DNA from: CAVSUZ01 sp963795415
Lineage (GTDB): Bacteria; Pseudomonadota; Alphaproteobacteria; Acetobacterales; Acetobacteraceae
Reading direction: 5' to 3'
NCBI GenBank assembly: GCA_963795415.1
Contig: CAWCHQ010000002.1
Location: forward strand, 434,001 to 498,000
Length of the DNA: 64,000 nucleotides
Numbering within the stretch: the stretch's first letter is position 1; the number at the start of each line of letters is the position of its first letter. The translations under genes were made by a program, and so were the position numbers. Positions 25,642-34,337 of this stretch are shown piece after piece. The notes beneath the pieces were generated by a model, which worked only from the letters and a program-made list of their open reading frames with translations, had not been told where the DNA came from and searched no databases.

Positions 25642-25728
25642 TGGTGCCCAGGAGAAGACTCGAACTTCCACGACCTTGCGGCCACAGGTACCTGAAACCT
25701 GCGCGTCTACCAATTCCGCCACCTGGGC
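25642..25728 (-). tRNA. tRNA-Leu (anticodon CAG)
   Basis: The 87-base gene on the minus strand reads GCCCAGG at the 5' end, pairing with CCTGGGC before discriminator A and an encoded CCA. The D-arm is GCGGAATTGGTAGACGC, the anticodon loop contains TTCAGGT giving anticodon CAG (reads CUG), there is a long variable arm (GTGGCCGCAAGGTCGTG region) and the T-loop is GTTCGAGTC. The long variable arm and the TGGTAGACGC D-loop are class II tRNA-Leu features. Confidence 0.95.
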
Positions 25729-26147
25729 ACAGAAGGTGGCCCGGCTCCCCGGTCAGGGTGAGCGTTCGGGAGGGCGGGGATGTAGCCTTTGGCGAGGGCG
25801 GACGTCAACGGAAGGGCTGTCGAGCCCGCTGGGTGTCGGAGGCACGGTGAGTTCGAACAGGCCGGTAGTCGTGAAGGTATTGTTCGACGTCAAAGAAAGT
25901 GAGCGGGCGGCGCGCCTTGTCAGGAGCGTGACAATATCGGCTTTGGTGATGGAAAATGGCGCCCGCTGGGATCAGCGTGTTCCCCAGCCTCGTGTCGAGG
26001 CTACAACCTGGGTAAGTGCGACCGCGCCGGTTGGTACAAAATGGCTGTTTTGCCGGTTCCGTTTCGTACAACCCTCGGTTTTTGCGGTGCTGGAGTGCGC
26101 CCCTAGGATGAGACACGGGAATTGAGGACACTGTTCTAGGAGGAGAA
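25729..26147. other. 419 bases without recognisable gene
   Basis: This stretch lies upstream of the tRNA and before a transposase remnant. It contains no frame with convincing codon use on either strand. The last about 50 bases (around 26104-26147, including AGGAGGAGAAC) look like the leader of the transposase fragment that follows. The tRNA-Leu promoter should lie in 25729-25790 on the minus strand, but I cannot point to clear -35 and -10 boxes. Confidence 0.4.
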
Positions 26148-26310
26148 CGGCTGTCCGAGGTTCATGTGTATTACGCGGCGGAATTCAAGGAAGCTGCGGT
26201 GCGGCGTATGAAGACGGTGGGGAATATCACGGTGTTGGCGCGGTAGTTGGGTTGGATGCGAGCTGCTCTACATCTGGCAAAGAAAGTATCGCGCTGAAGG
26301 GGGTGGACGG
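26148..26310 (+). pseudogene. transposase OrfA (helix-turn-helix) remnant
   Basis: One frame gives ERLSEVHVYYAAEFKEAAVRR then MKTVGNITVLAR and an in-frame TAG; after a frame change, ELLYIWQRKYRAE follows. This is the helix-turn-helix N-terminal region of an IS3-type OrfA (AVRRMKxxGNITVLARELG-x-ELLYIW pattern as I recall it). A stop plus a frameshift within 160 bases make it dead. It directly abuts the interior of a broken winged-helix gene, suggesting that insertion of this element destroyed that gene. Confidence 0.65.
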
Positions 26311-26339
26311 GTTGCGGGCAAGGACGGCCGATACTGGCC

Positions 26340-27934
26340 GCGGTGCATCCAGAACCGTACCCGGGCGAGGGTACCGGTTCCGCCTCCGCGTGATGCCGGT
26401 GGACGCGGCGGCGCCCAGACCGGTCGCGGTATCCGAAGCCCCCTATGGCGTGGGCGCCGGTCGTGGCGTCCGTGGGCCGCCGGTTTGGGGGAACCACGAT
26501 TGCAGCGTTGTTGCTGCTGCTACTGGCCTAGCACGGCGGTTGGCGCGCAGCGTCCCCTGCCCCGCCCCCGCTTTCGCTTGTCGTGCTGCCGTTCGAGAAT
26601 CTGGGCGGTGATCCGGCTCAGGACTATCTGGCCGAATGGATAACCGCCGACGTAACCACCGATCTATCTCGCCTGTCGCAGATGTTCGTCATCGCGGGGA
26701 GCTCCGCCCGCAGATACGCGGGCAAGCCTGTTGATCCGCGCAAGCTCAGGACGGAACTTGGTGTTCGCTATGTGGTCGAAGGCAGCATGCGTAGGCTGGG
26801 CGACGCGCTGCGAATGGAGGTGCAGCTCATTTCGACCGAAACCGGTGCCGAGCTTTGGACGAATCGCTTCAATGAGCAGGCGAAGGACCTCAGCGCGGGC
26901 CAGAAGGAGATCGTCGGGCGAATCCGCCAGACCCTGCGTGCGGCGGTGCTGGATAGCGAGATCGCCCGCCGCGACCAGGAGCATCCGGCCAATCCGGACG
27001 CCTTCGACCTCATTCTCCGCGCCTCGTCACTGGGGAGGCATACGATGGGGCCGCGGGAACATGCGGAGCACGTGATGCTTTATGAGCAGGCTCTGAAGCT
27101 CGATCCCAACTCGATCATCGCCCTGACCGGACTTGCCGAAGAGCTGATCCGCCGCACGTTCGCCGGGCTACGACACAAAAGCCGACGACCTCACGCGCGC
27201 CGCCAAACTCATTTCCGACGCGGCTGCGCTCAACCCGGACGACCTCGACGTACTGCATATCTCCGCCTTCCTGATGCACGGCTGGAGCGATGAAATACCC
27301 GTCGTGCAAGGTATCCTGGCCATGTATCGGAGCTGGCTTCGGACCAGCTCGGGGATTGCCTGATCCCGGTGGGGCGGGCGGAAGAGCGATCCCCATGATC
27401 AAGAAGACAATGCGGCTCGATCCGCTGGGCCCGTATGCTTGGAGCCGTCATGAAAATCCTGGTTGGGCGCTGTTGCTGCTCGGCCGCGACGAAGAGTCCA
27501 TCGTCTGGAACCAACGTGCCCTGGCCGCCAATACGAACAATATTGCCTGGAATCTTGCCCTGTTCAATCTTCGGATCGCCGCCGCCTATGCGCGGCCGGG
27601 GCAACTGGACGAGGCACATCGTGCCATCGCCGAGGCAAATCGAAGGTGGCTTTACGAGACGGTTCGAAGCCACTGGCCCTACAGCTCCACGAATCGCGTG
27701 TACATCGCGCAGGTTGAACGTTACCAGGCCGCGCTCCGACTTGCCGGGTATCGGGACCACGCCGACGGGAACGCCGATTTCGGCGTCGCACCCGACAACA
27801 GGCTGCATCGCGAGCTCGGCGGACCGACGCCGATAACGACCCACAACGCCGAGGCGGCTTCGAAGGCGGCAATGGTCGTGACCAATTCAACCGTTGCCTC
27901 GCCGCCTTTGCATGGCCAGGGGAACTGGATTTAG
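26340..27934 (+). pseudogene. winged-helix/TPR adenylate cyclase-like regulator, broken
   Basis: Pieces in several frames form the C-terminal end of a CadC-type winged helix (TVPGRGYRF at about 26360), a hydrophobic helix (TTIAALLLLLLA) followed by an in-frame TAG, then LVVLPFENLGGDPAQDYLAEW and VRYVVEGSMRRLGDALRMEVQLI typical of TPR cyclase-like proteins, and TPR segments (LDPNSIIALTGLAEEL; LISDAAALNPDDLDVL; IPMIKKTMRLDPLGPYAW; AAAYARPGQLDEAHRAIAEANRR). Frame changes occur near 26540, 27165 and 27375. Such proteins are usually membrane-bound or cytosolic regulators with Tol-like strand domains. Multiple lesions and the neighbouring transposase remnant show true decay. Confidence 0.7.
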
Positions 27935-27978
27935 GCTTTCCGTTCTCGGCCGTTGAACTTGCGAACCCGGGGGCGCGA

Positions 27979-29556
27979 TCAGGCCCGTCGCACGCCCCAG
28001 AACACGATCTGTGCACACTGGACAAAATCCGTAAGGTTCGTGTGGAACGCGGTGGGGTAGAATACCTGTCCGGTCGGCATGAACGGGATATCCTGGAACG
28101 CCTGCAACTGGATCTGCTCGCAAATTTTCCGCTGGGAGGTCAAGTCGGGTGCGTTGAACCAGTCCACGCGAAGCGCCTCCATCCTGTCGTCCGTAGGCCA
28201 GCCGAACCAGCCTTTCTTCCCGTTGCCGCGAAGCGGATAGGAGCTGCCGGGATTGGAAACCGCAAGCCCGCCCCAGGTCGTGCAGAAGCTGTTCCAGCCG
28301 CCCTTGTCCGGCGGATCCATTTTCGCCCGGCGGCTTACCAACGTGCCCCAGTCCATTGCCTGATAATCGACGTTGAGCCCGAGTTTCTTGAAAAGGCTGT
28401 TCGTCACCTGAGCGAATTGCGCAAGCAGCGGCTGGTCCGTCGGCGACATCAGGATGATCTTCTCGCCGTTATATCCTGATTCCTTCACCAACTGCCGCGC
28501 CTTGGCCAGGTCGCGCGGGCCGGACAACGCCTCGAGCCCCGCGGTGTTCGCCATTGGTGAGCCGATGGTGAAAAATCCCGCCGGAGATTTGCCAAGGTCG
28601 CTCTGATCGCCAACCGCGGCGTCGAGATACTCTCTCTGGTCCACCGCCGGCAGGAGGGCACGTAGGAGTTTCGCATTATCGAACGGCGGATACAGATGAT
28701 TGAACGCCAGCACGCCGAGCGCGCCGAGAGGATCAAATACGGCGACCTTTACGCCGGGTGATTGCCGCAGCATGGGCGTCAGGTCGGTCAGAGGCTGCTC
28801 GATCCAGTCCACTTCCCCGGTCTGCAGTGCGGCGGCCGCGGTGGCCGGGTCTTTTTGCGTGAACCATTCCACGCGATCGAAATGCACCACTTTGCCGCCG
28901 GAGAGGTACTGCGGCGGTTCCTGGCGTGGGGCGTATTTGCCGAACTTCGCCCAGGCGGCATGCGCGCCGGAAACCCACTCGTCCCGCAAGAAATGAAATG
29001 GCCCGGATCCCACATACTCCTTCACCTGTTCCGTGGCGGGTGTTTTGGCCATGCGTTCGGGCATGATGAACAGGCCAGGCTGGCCGAATGCATATAGCAT
29101 CTGGCGGAACGGTTTGCTGAGGCGAATCTGGAAGCGCTTGTCATCGAGCGGCTTCACTTCCTCGGTCAGGCCGTGCAGGTACTGGCCGAACGGATCTTTT
29201 ACCCACCACCGGTTGATGGAGGTGGTGCAATCGATTGCCCGCACCGGTTCGTTGTCATGGAACAGCAGCCCGTCGCGCAGGGTAAAGGTCCAGGTCAGTT
29301 CGTCGGGCGACAATTCGTGGCCGGCGCACATCTGCGGCCGTGCCGTGAGGGAATTATCGATGCCATACAACGTGTCCCAGATCATGAACCCGGCGTTGTA
29401 GGCGACGGTGGCCGTGGTCCAGATCGGATCGGGATTGGCCAGGTCGGCCTGCGGCACAAATCGTAGCAAGCCTGGCTTTCCCTGGGCGATGGCCGGCCGG
29501 GCGAGGCCGGTGGCGGCAACGGAGGTAGCTGCTTTCAGCAAATCTCGGCGGTGCAT
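27979..29556 (-). CDS. peptide/nickel-type ABC transporter substrate-binding protein
   Basis: This 525-residue SBP_bac_5 family protein is periplasmic. The N-terminus HRRDLLKAATSVAATGLARPAIAQG is a twin-arginine-type signal. Family features: LSPDELTWTFTLRDGLLFHDNEPV, GSGPFHFLRDEWVSGA, LAFNHLYPPFDNAKLLRALL and the C-terminal CEQIQLQAFQDIPFMPTGQ. It would bind oligopeptides or a similar ligand for an ABC importer. No permease or ATPase genes are adjacent, so it is an orphan in this window. The frame is intact although both flanks are decayed DNA. Confidence 0.85.
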   Translation of the reverse strand: MHRRDLLKAATSVAATGLARPAIAQGKPGLLRFVPQADLANPDPIWTTATVAYNAGFMIWDTLYGIDNSLTARPQMCAGHELSPDELTWTFTLRDGLLFHDNEPVRAIDCTTSINRWWVKDPFGQYLHGLTEEVKPLDDKRFQIRLSKPFRQMLYAFGQPGLFIMPERMAKTPATEQVKEYVGSGPFHFLRDEWVSGAHAAWAKFGKYAPRQEPPQYLSGGKVVHFDRVEWFTQKDPATAAAALQTGEVDWIEQPLTDLTPMLRQSPGVKVAVFDPLGALGVLAFNHLYPPFDNAKLLRALLPAVDQREYLDAAVGDQSDLGKSPAGFFTIGSPMANTAGLEALSGPRDLAKARQLVKESGYNGEKIILMSPTDQPLLAQFAQVTNSLFKKLGLNVDYQAMDWGTLVSRRAKMDPPDKGGWNSFCTTWGGLAVSNPGSSYPLRGNGKKGWFGWPTDDRMEALRVDWFNAPDLTSQRKICEQIQLQAFQDIPFMPTGQVFYPTAFHTNLTDFVQCAQIVFWGVRRA

Positions 29557-29740
29557 CGCTTCGGCTCCCTTTGTGCCTGAAGTCGTGGAGACGCCGGATT
29601 ATAATCGTATAGGACCGTGTCACATAGCTGGCCGGTTCGCGCCCGTCGCCGGCCTGCTTCGGCCCCACATGTTGACCTTGGCCGGGCTGCCCAGGACCGC
29701 CTACATCTGGAGTAAAGCTATCCAGGAATGACCCGAAGTC

Positions 29741-29948
29741 ATGAGCGGACCGATGGAAGGCATGCGGCCGAGTGTGCCGGTGATGCCGGCTGAGAAGGCG
29801 CGCGAGATAGCGCGCCGCCAAGTGGCTGGCCGACAGCTATGCCGAAGCTGGCATGGCACGGCAGGCGGGCAATAGGCTGCGCGAGTCCCACTGGTGGCTG
29901 GGTTATGCCGTCTCGTTGGCGCAGGACGAAAACAAAAACAAAGATTGA
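29741..29948 (+). pseudogene. small frameshifted gene
   Basis: ATG at 29741 reads MSGPMEGMRPSVPVMPAEK and AREIARR; after one surplus base (about 29817-29822) the other frame continues KWLADSYAEAGMARQAGNRL and RESHWWLGYAVSLAQDENKNKD, ending TGA 29948. The 208-base span is one base more than a multiple of three. Together that is a basic, Ala-rich protein of about 68 residues of unknown family. The second part is clearly protein-like, so a single indel most likely separates the halves. Confidence 0.4.
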
Positions 29949-29993
29949 GCCGTGCGGTTCGTATCTGCGGCTCAACTACCCCCGAGTGACAGG

Positions 29994-31508
29994 TTAACGC
30001 GCCGAATCAGTCCGGACTTCGGCGGCCGTTCTCTTGACCGAGGCGGCGGCGGTGGCGACGTCGCGCGGATAGGTGCGGTGGGCCGGGATCGCCAGCGAAC
30101 TGGCGATCAGCAGCGGGATCAACATTATCAGGAAGGTGCGTTCCAGACCCGGCGCGCCCCCGCCAAACCAATCCGAGACGATACCGAACAGTAGCGGCGC
30201 GCCACCTTCGAGCACCGCCCGCAACGCCATCCGGCCGGATTCGGCGCGGCCCCAGAGGCGGGGATGCATGATATCCAACCGGGCGGCGTCGATCGGCGGG
30301 TTGGCTGCCGCCAGCATGAATGCTCCCGCGGTGATCAGGGGAATTCCGGCAGCCAGCACGGTTGTCCAGATCCCAGGTGCGAAGAATAGAGCGGACAGGA
30401 ACAGTGTTGTGCCCGGCACAATAATCCGGGCGGTCATCCATTTTCGTTGCAGAAGCCACTCGGAGAAGTTGCCGCCCACGACGACACCGCCGAGCGCGCC
30501 CAGGCCGATAACAATCGACAGGCCTGACATCGTGCTGCGCGAAACATCGAAATGCCCGGTCATGAAAATCATCCCGAAGGAGCGGATTCCGGCGAAAAAG
30601 AAATATCCGAGCGAGGAGGAGATGATCAGCAGAAGATAGGTTGGTACACGCAGCTCGTAACGAAGCGCCCACCACAAAGTTTGATCTGCGGGGTCCTTAT
30701 CCAGGACAAGCTCCTCGCGCGGCTGAACTCCTTCGTTCAGGACGGTTTCCTGAACCTTGGCGGTGTTGCGGGATTGCTCAGTGCCCCCGGAGCGCGATTT
30801 GGCATCATCGGACGTATCCGCGGTCGTTTGTATTTCTTCCTGCCCCTCGGTGATCCAGCTTTGTCCGCCGCGCGCGGGCTCGGGCAGGAACCTGGTTATT
30901 TCCCAAACAACCACCGCACCGAGTGCCGCAATGACGAAGAACGGCACGCGCCAGCTCCACCAGGACGACAATTCGCCGGCGATGAAGAAGCCAATTCCCG
31001 TTCCGATCAACTCGCCGGCCAGGATCAGTCCGTAGGTGCGGGAGCGGTCGCGCGCGGGAAAGAAGTCCCCGGTGAGGGATGCGACTGCGGGGAATGCCGC
31101 AGCGGTGACGCCGCCGAGGGCCAGCCGGGTAATCAGCAGAAATGTGAATGATGTGGAGATCCCGCTGACTGCCATCGCGACGCTCCAGACAGCGACGGCC
31201 CAGATGAGTATTTTGTTGCGCCGTACACGATCCACGAGCACGCCGAACGGCAGGGTGAAGATGGCGCCGATGAACGAGACGACAGAGATGAGAAGGCCAA
31301 TGGAGGCGTTTCCGATATGAAACACGCTCTCCAGACTGCCCGCCACGGCGGAGATGGTCGCCTTATCTGCCGCGTCCAATGCAAGGACGCTGGCCAGCAC
31401 GATGATGATCTGCAGCCGGGCCGGGCCGCCAACCGCTTCGGCCAGGTGCTGCTTTACGTCTTCGGCTGCATGCTCGACGGCACGGGTGGCAGCAGGGATG
31501 GGCTTCAT
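29994..31508 (-). CDS. MFS transporter with large central cytoplasmic loop
   Basis: The roughly 504-residue protein has 12 predicted membrane helices. Helices 1-6 run from LQIIIVLASVLALDAADKATI to VVVWEITRFLPEP, with the MFS signature in FTLPFGVLVDRVRRNKILIWAVA. A polar loop of about 80 residues (GGQSWITEGQEEIQTTADTS to EELVLDKDPADQ) separates the halves, longer than usual. Helices 7-12 follow from YLLLIISSSLGYFFFAGI. The family is the sugar/organic-anion-type MFS; substrate cannot be stated. ATG 31508 is preferred; 31541 is possible. The longer open frame to 31706 overlaps a palindromic repeat and is rejected. Confidence 0.82.
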   Translation of the reverse strand: MKPIPAATRAVEHAAEDVKQHLAEAVGGPARLQIIIVLASVLALDAADKATISAVAGSLESVFHIGNASIGLLISVVSFIGAIFTLPFGVLVDRVRRNKILIWAVAVWSVAMAVSGISTSFTFLLITRLALGGVTAAAFPAVASLTGDFFPARDRSRTYGLILAGELIGTGIGFFIAGELSSWWSWRVPFFVIAALGAVVVWEITRFLPEPARGGQSWITEGQEEIQTTADTSDDAKSRSGGTEQSRNTAKVQETVLNEGVQPREELVLDKDPADQTLWWALRYELRVPTYLLLIISSSLGYFFFAGIRSFGMIFMTGHFDVSRSTMSGLSIVIGLGALGGVVVGGNFSEWLLQRKWMTARIIVPGTTLFLSALFFAPGIWTTVLAAGIPLITAGAFMLAAANPPIDAARLDIMHPRLWGRAESGRMALRAVLEGGAPLLFGIVSDWFGGGAPGLERTFLIMLIPLLIASSLAIPAHRTYPRDVATAAASVKRTAAEVRTDSAR

Positions 31509-31640
31509 CGGCGGATTGTGCGCTCCAGGCTGGTAGCGCATGAGCCGGAACGGAGTTGCGAGGGCTCGTATCGACTTTGCTTGACAGCCGATATACCGCG
31601 GCTCACGCGATCCCGGTGACGAGATGGCGCATCGGCTGCC

Positions 31641-31680
31641 CGACCCCTCCTCCTGCCCGGTCCCGCAAGGGGAGGGGGCT
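31641..31680. repeat. GC-rich palindromic element (REP-like), copy 1
   Basis: The CCCCTCC half and the GGGGAGGGGG half flank TCCTGCCCGGTCCCGCAA, an imperfect stem of C-run against G-run. The CCCGCAAGGGGAGGGG core recurs at 48424-48486, and a related C-run/G-run hairpin lies at 35154-35184. All are intergenic or at gene ends. It sits between the MFS and HD-hydrolase genes, which are divergent. Confidence 0.6.
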
Positions 31681-31737
31681 GGACAGTGGGTTGACAAAAA
31701 GTACACGCTTCCGAACCGATCCTGCTATGATGGTGAG

Positions 31738-32460
31738 ATGCGGGCCGGCTTGTCCAATCAGATCCGAGAGTTATTCCTCTTGCTGCCGGTCCCTTGTGCG
31801 GCGCGTCAAAAACTGGTTGAACTTATGTCGTCACCGGAACGGCATTACCATAACCTGGATCATGTTGAGTTGCTGTGGACACGCCACCGCCGGTTTGCTG
31901 AACGGACGGAGTACGGCAGCGCCGGGCTTGAGACACTGATCGCCTCAGCTATCGCCTACCATGATGCGATCTATGATCCTTACCAGGCAAACAACGAAGA
32001 TGCCTCGGCAAGACTTTGGCTCCAGGACGCGCAAACCATCGAAGGATTTTCAGAATCGGACATTCACTGGGTCGGGGAAACCATCCGGGCAACATCGTGG
32101 CATTTCGGTCCACTTCCGTCAGAAACCCCACGGGACCGGGCGCGTATCTGGATGCTGGATCTCGATCTCACACCCCTGGGAGAGCCGCCCGAACAGTTTG
32201 AGCGCAACACGAAGCGGCTGCGTGATGAGGTGGCTGGCCTGCCAGCCGAGGAGTGGGACCGGCAGCGGCTGGCGTTCCTGGCCAATGCGGCATCGCATCC
32301 CAGGATTTACAGAATGCAGATCCTCGCCGACGCTTTCGAGGCACAAGCGCGCGCCAACATTGCCCGTGAACTGACGGCCGCCGGCCGTCCACTCACGCCT
32401 CGCGCACCTCCTGCTCCGGCGGGTCGCCGATTACGGGCGCCCCGCCGAGATCCATCATGA
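31738..32460 (+). CDS. HD-superfamily metal-dependent hydrolase
   Basis: The protein has 240 residues. HYHNLDHVELL and SAIAYHDAIYDPYQANNEDASARL give the His and His-Asp ligands of a predicted HD-type phosphohydrolase family (COG4339-like). The helical remainder includes WMLDLDLTPLGEPPEQFERNTKRLRDE. Substrate unknown. ATG 31738 (MRAGLSNQIREL) is chosen; the upstream open frame crosses a palindromic repeat. The last about 20 residues are Pro/Arg-rich and overlap the 3' end of the convergent cinA-like gene by 68 bases, so the C-terminus may be an extension. Confidence 0.75.
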   Translation: MRAGLSNQIRELFLLLPVPCAARQKLVELMSSPERHYHNLDHVELLWTRHRRFAERTEYGSAGLETLIASAIAYHDAIYDPYQANNEDASARLWLQDAQTIEGFSESDIHWVGETIRATSWHFGPLPSETPRDRARIWMLDLDLTPLGEPPEQFERNTKRLRDEVAGLPAEEWDRQRLAFLANAASHPRIYRMQILADAFEAQARANIARELTAAGRPLTPRAPPAPAGRRLRAPRRDPS

Positions 32461-33172
32461 GGTGACCTGCCTCCGTGATCGCGGCTTTCAGGCGAGCGTC
32501 GTTCGTGCCCTTCGCCACCACGGCCACCCCGTTGCCTGACGCGCGATAGAACGGATAGCTGCCGATCTCCATGTCCGGATAATGCTGCTGAATTTCCGCC
32601 AGGCCTTCAGCCAGCATGCCTTCTCCGATCATCGTCACATGGACGGCCCGCATCTTTATGGGGGGGCCGGCTCGCAGCAGCGGCGCCACATTGTCGAACA
32701 TGGCCCGCATGATGGAAGGAACACCGGCCATGACGTGGACATTGCCGATGGTGAAACCAGGCGCGGTGGAGATGGGATTGTCGATCAGCGCAGCGCCGCG
32801 GGGCATTGTCGCCATGCGCTGGCGCGCAGCGTTGAACTCACCAGGAGGGTAGGCGCGCTCCAGCCGGCCCCAGGCGTCGGGATGCGGTTCCCAGGGCAGG
32901 CCGAACGCGTCGGCCACACACTCACTGGTAATGTCATCATGTGTGGGACCGATGCCGCCGGTCGTAAACACATAATCGAACCGCGCCCGCGTTTCGTTGA
33001 TTGTCGCGATGATCTCCACGCGCTGATCGGGGATGATGCGAACCTCTTTGAGGTCGAGGCCGAGTTCGACGCAGCGCCGCGCAATCCAGTTGATATTCTT
33101 GTCGGGGGTGCGGCCGGAGAGGATTTCGTTGCCGATGATAATGAGGCACACGGACCGATTGAGTTCTGACAT
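32393..33172 (-). CDS. CinA-like molybdopterin-binding-domain protein
   Basis: The protein has 259 residues with the CinA N-terminal MoCF-like domain: CLIIIGNEILSGRTPDKNINWIARR, YVFTTGGIGPTHDDITSECVADAF, and ISTAPGFTIGNVHVMAGVPSIMRAMF. The C-terminal nicotinamide-nucleotide amidase domain of full CinA is absent, which makes it the short type. Full CinA proteins act in NMN/ADP-ribose metabolism; the short type has no firm assignment. It is 10 bases downstream of the GNAT-Nudix fusion gene and probably shares its transcript, both possibly dealing with nucleotide derivatives. Confidence 0.82.
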   Translation of the reverse strand: MSELNRSVCLIIIGNEILSGRTPDKNINWIARRCVELGLDLKEVRIIPDQRVEIIATINETRARFDYVFTTGGIGPTHDDITSECVADAFGLPWEPHPDAWGRLERAYPPGEFNAARQRMATMPRGAALIDNPISTAPGFTIGNVHVMAGVPSIMRAMFDNVAPLLRAGPPIKMRAVHVTMIGEGMLAEGLAEIQQHYPDMEIGSYPFYRASGNGVAVVAKGTNDARLKAAITEAGHLMMDLGGAPVIGDPPEQEVREA

Positions 33173-33182
33173 AAGGGGCCCT

Positions 33183-34250
33183 TCAGCCTAGAAAATCGCG
33201 GAGCAAGGGGATCAACGGCCTGTCGGCGGGAGGCATTGGATAATCGCCCAGCTTGTCCGTCCTGACCCAGGTGAGCGTCTGGCCTTCCTTTGCGCGGGGA
33301 ATGCCCTTCCAGCGCCGGCAAAGATAGAGCGGCATGAGCAGGTGAAAGCGGTCATAGGCGTGGGAGGCGAAGGCGAGAGGGGCGAGGCACGCGGCGGTTA
33401 CATCGATCGCCAGCTCTTCCTTCAGTTCGCGTATCAGGGCCGCTTCAGGGGTCTCGCCGGGATGGAGTTTTCCACCGGGGAACTCCCAAAGGCCAGCCAT
33501 GCGTTTGCCCTCCGGGCGGCGCGCCAGGAGCACCCGGCCGTCGCGGTCGATAAGGGCGCAGGCGGCGACCAGCAGCAGGGGCCTGGCGCCAGGTTCCGCC
33601 TGGTCCGGCAGATCTGCGCCGGGGAACAGGTCGTCGCGGGTGGCCTCGTAGCGGAACACCGGGTGCTCTCCGCCGCGGGAGATGAAGGACTCGCTTCCCT
33701 GGCCCGTTTCGCGGAAGCCGACACGTTTAAGAACCGCCGTGGAAGCCGGGTTGTCCAGCGCGACGTTGGCTTCAATCCGGTCGAGATCGAGATTCGCGAG
33801 CGCCCAGCGCGCCAGCTTGCCGGCGGCTTCGGTCGCGACGCCGTGGCCCCAGAAGCGGCGGCCCACCCAGTAGCCTAATCGGCCGCTGCGGGTCTTGGGC
33901 GACAGTCGAAGGCCGACGACGCCAACGAGCAACTCCTTCCCTGAGTCGTGGCCGGTGATGGCAAGATGATAGGCGGCGCCGCTGTCCAGTTCCTTGCGGG
34001 TCGAGGCGATCCAGTCATCGGCGAGCTGGCGCGGGTAGGGGAATGGCACGGCGGCCAGATTGCGCGAAACCTCCCAATCGTTCACCAGCCGGTGGAGGGC
34101 CTCGGCGTCGGTTGCTTCCATGGGGCGGAGGGTCAGCCGGTCGGTCGCAAGAGGCGCAAACCCTGGCGGCGATAGCGGTTCAGCAGGCGCCTTGCGTTTT
34201 TTGCGCTGGCGCCGCGCGGGACTCGGGGCGGCCACGTTGGTGGTGGTCAT
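33183..34250 (-). CDS. GNAT acetyltransferase-Nudix hydrolase fusion
   Basis: The protein has 355 residues with two domains. Residues of about 28-200 are a RimJ/RimL-type GNAT (LTLRPMEATDAEALHRLV, LGYWVGRRFWGHGVATEAAGKL, VALDNPASTAVLKRVGFRETG). Residues of about 225-350 are a MutT-type Nudix domain with the box GGKLHPGETPEAALIRELKEEL. The basic N-terminus (RRQRKKRKAP) is a linker. The Nudix part resembles 8-oxo-dGTPase (LLARRPEGKRMAGLWEFPGG). Both domains keep their motifs, so this is a true fusion. Start ATG 34250; a longer upstream frame overlaps the divergent deacetylase gene. Confidence 0.85.
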   Translation of the reverse strand: MTTTNVAAPSPARRQRKKRKAPAEPLSPPGFAPLATDRLTLRPMEATDAEALHRLVNDWEVSRNLAAVPFPYPRQLADDWIASTRKELDSGAAYHLAITGHDSGKELLVGVVGLRLSPKTRSGRLGYWVGRRFWGHGVATEAAGKLARWALANLDLDRIEANVALDNPASTAVLKRVGFRETGQGSESFISRGGEHPVFRYEATRDDLFPGADLPDQAEPGARPLLLVAACALIDRDGRVLLARRPEGKRMAGLWEFPGGKLHPGETPEAALIRELKEELAIDVTAACLAPLAFASHAYDRFHLLMPLYLCRRWKGIPRAKEGQTLTWVRTDKLGDYPMPPADRPLIPLLRDFLG

Positions 34251-34337
34251 GGCGGTATAATCGCGCGGCGCGGGTGGCGGGGCCAGTGGCAGGATGGGGG
34301 TGAGGAACTCTTGCGAAAATGGACCGTTCCTTGCGGA

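Noticed and set aside
25729..26147. Plus-strand coding region after the tRNA
   Set aside because: An open frame crosses the tRNA gene and continues, but the sequence has no domain or codon signal.
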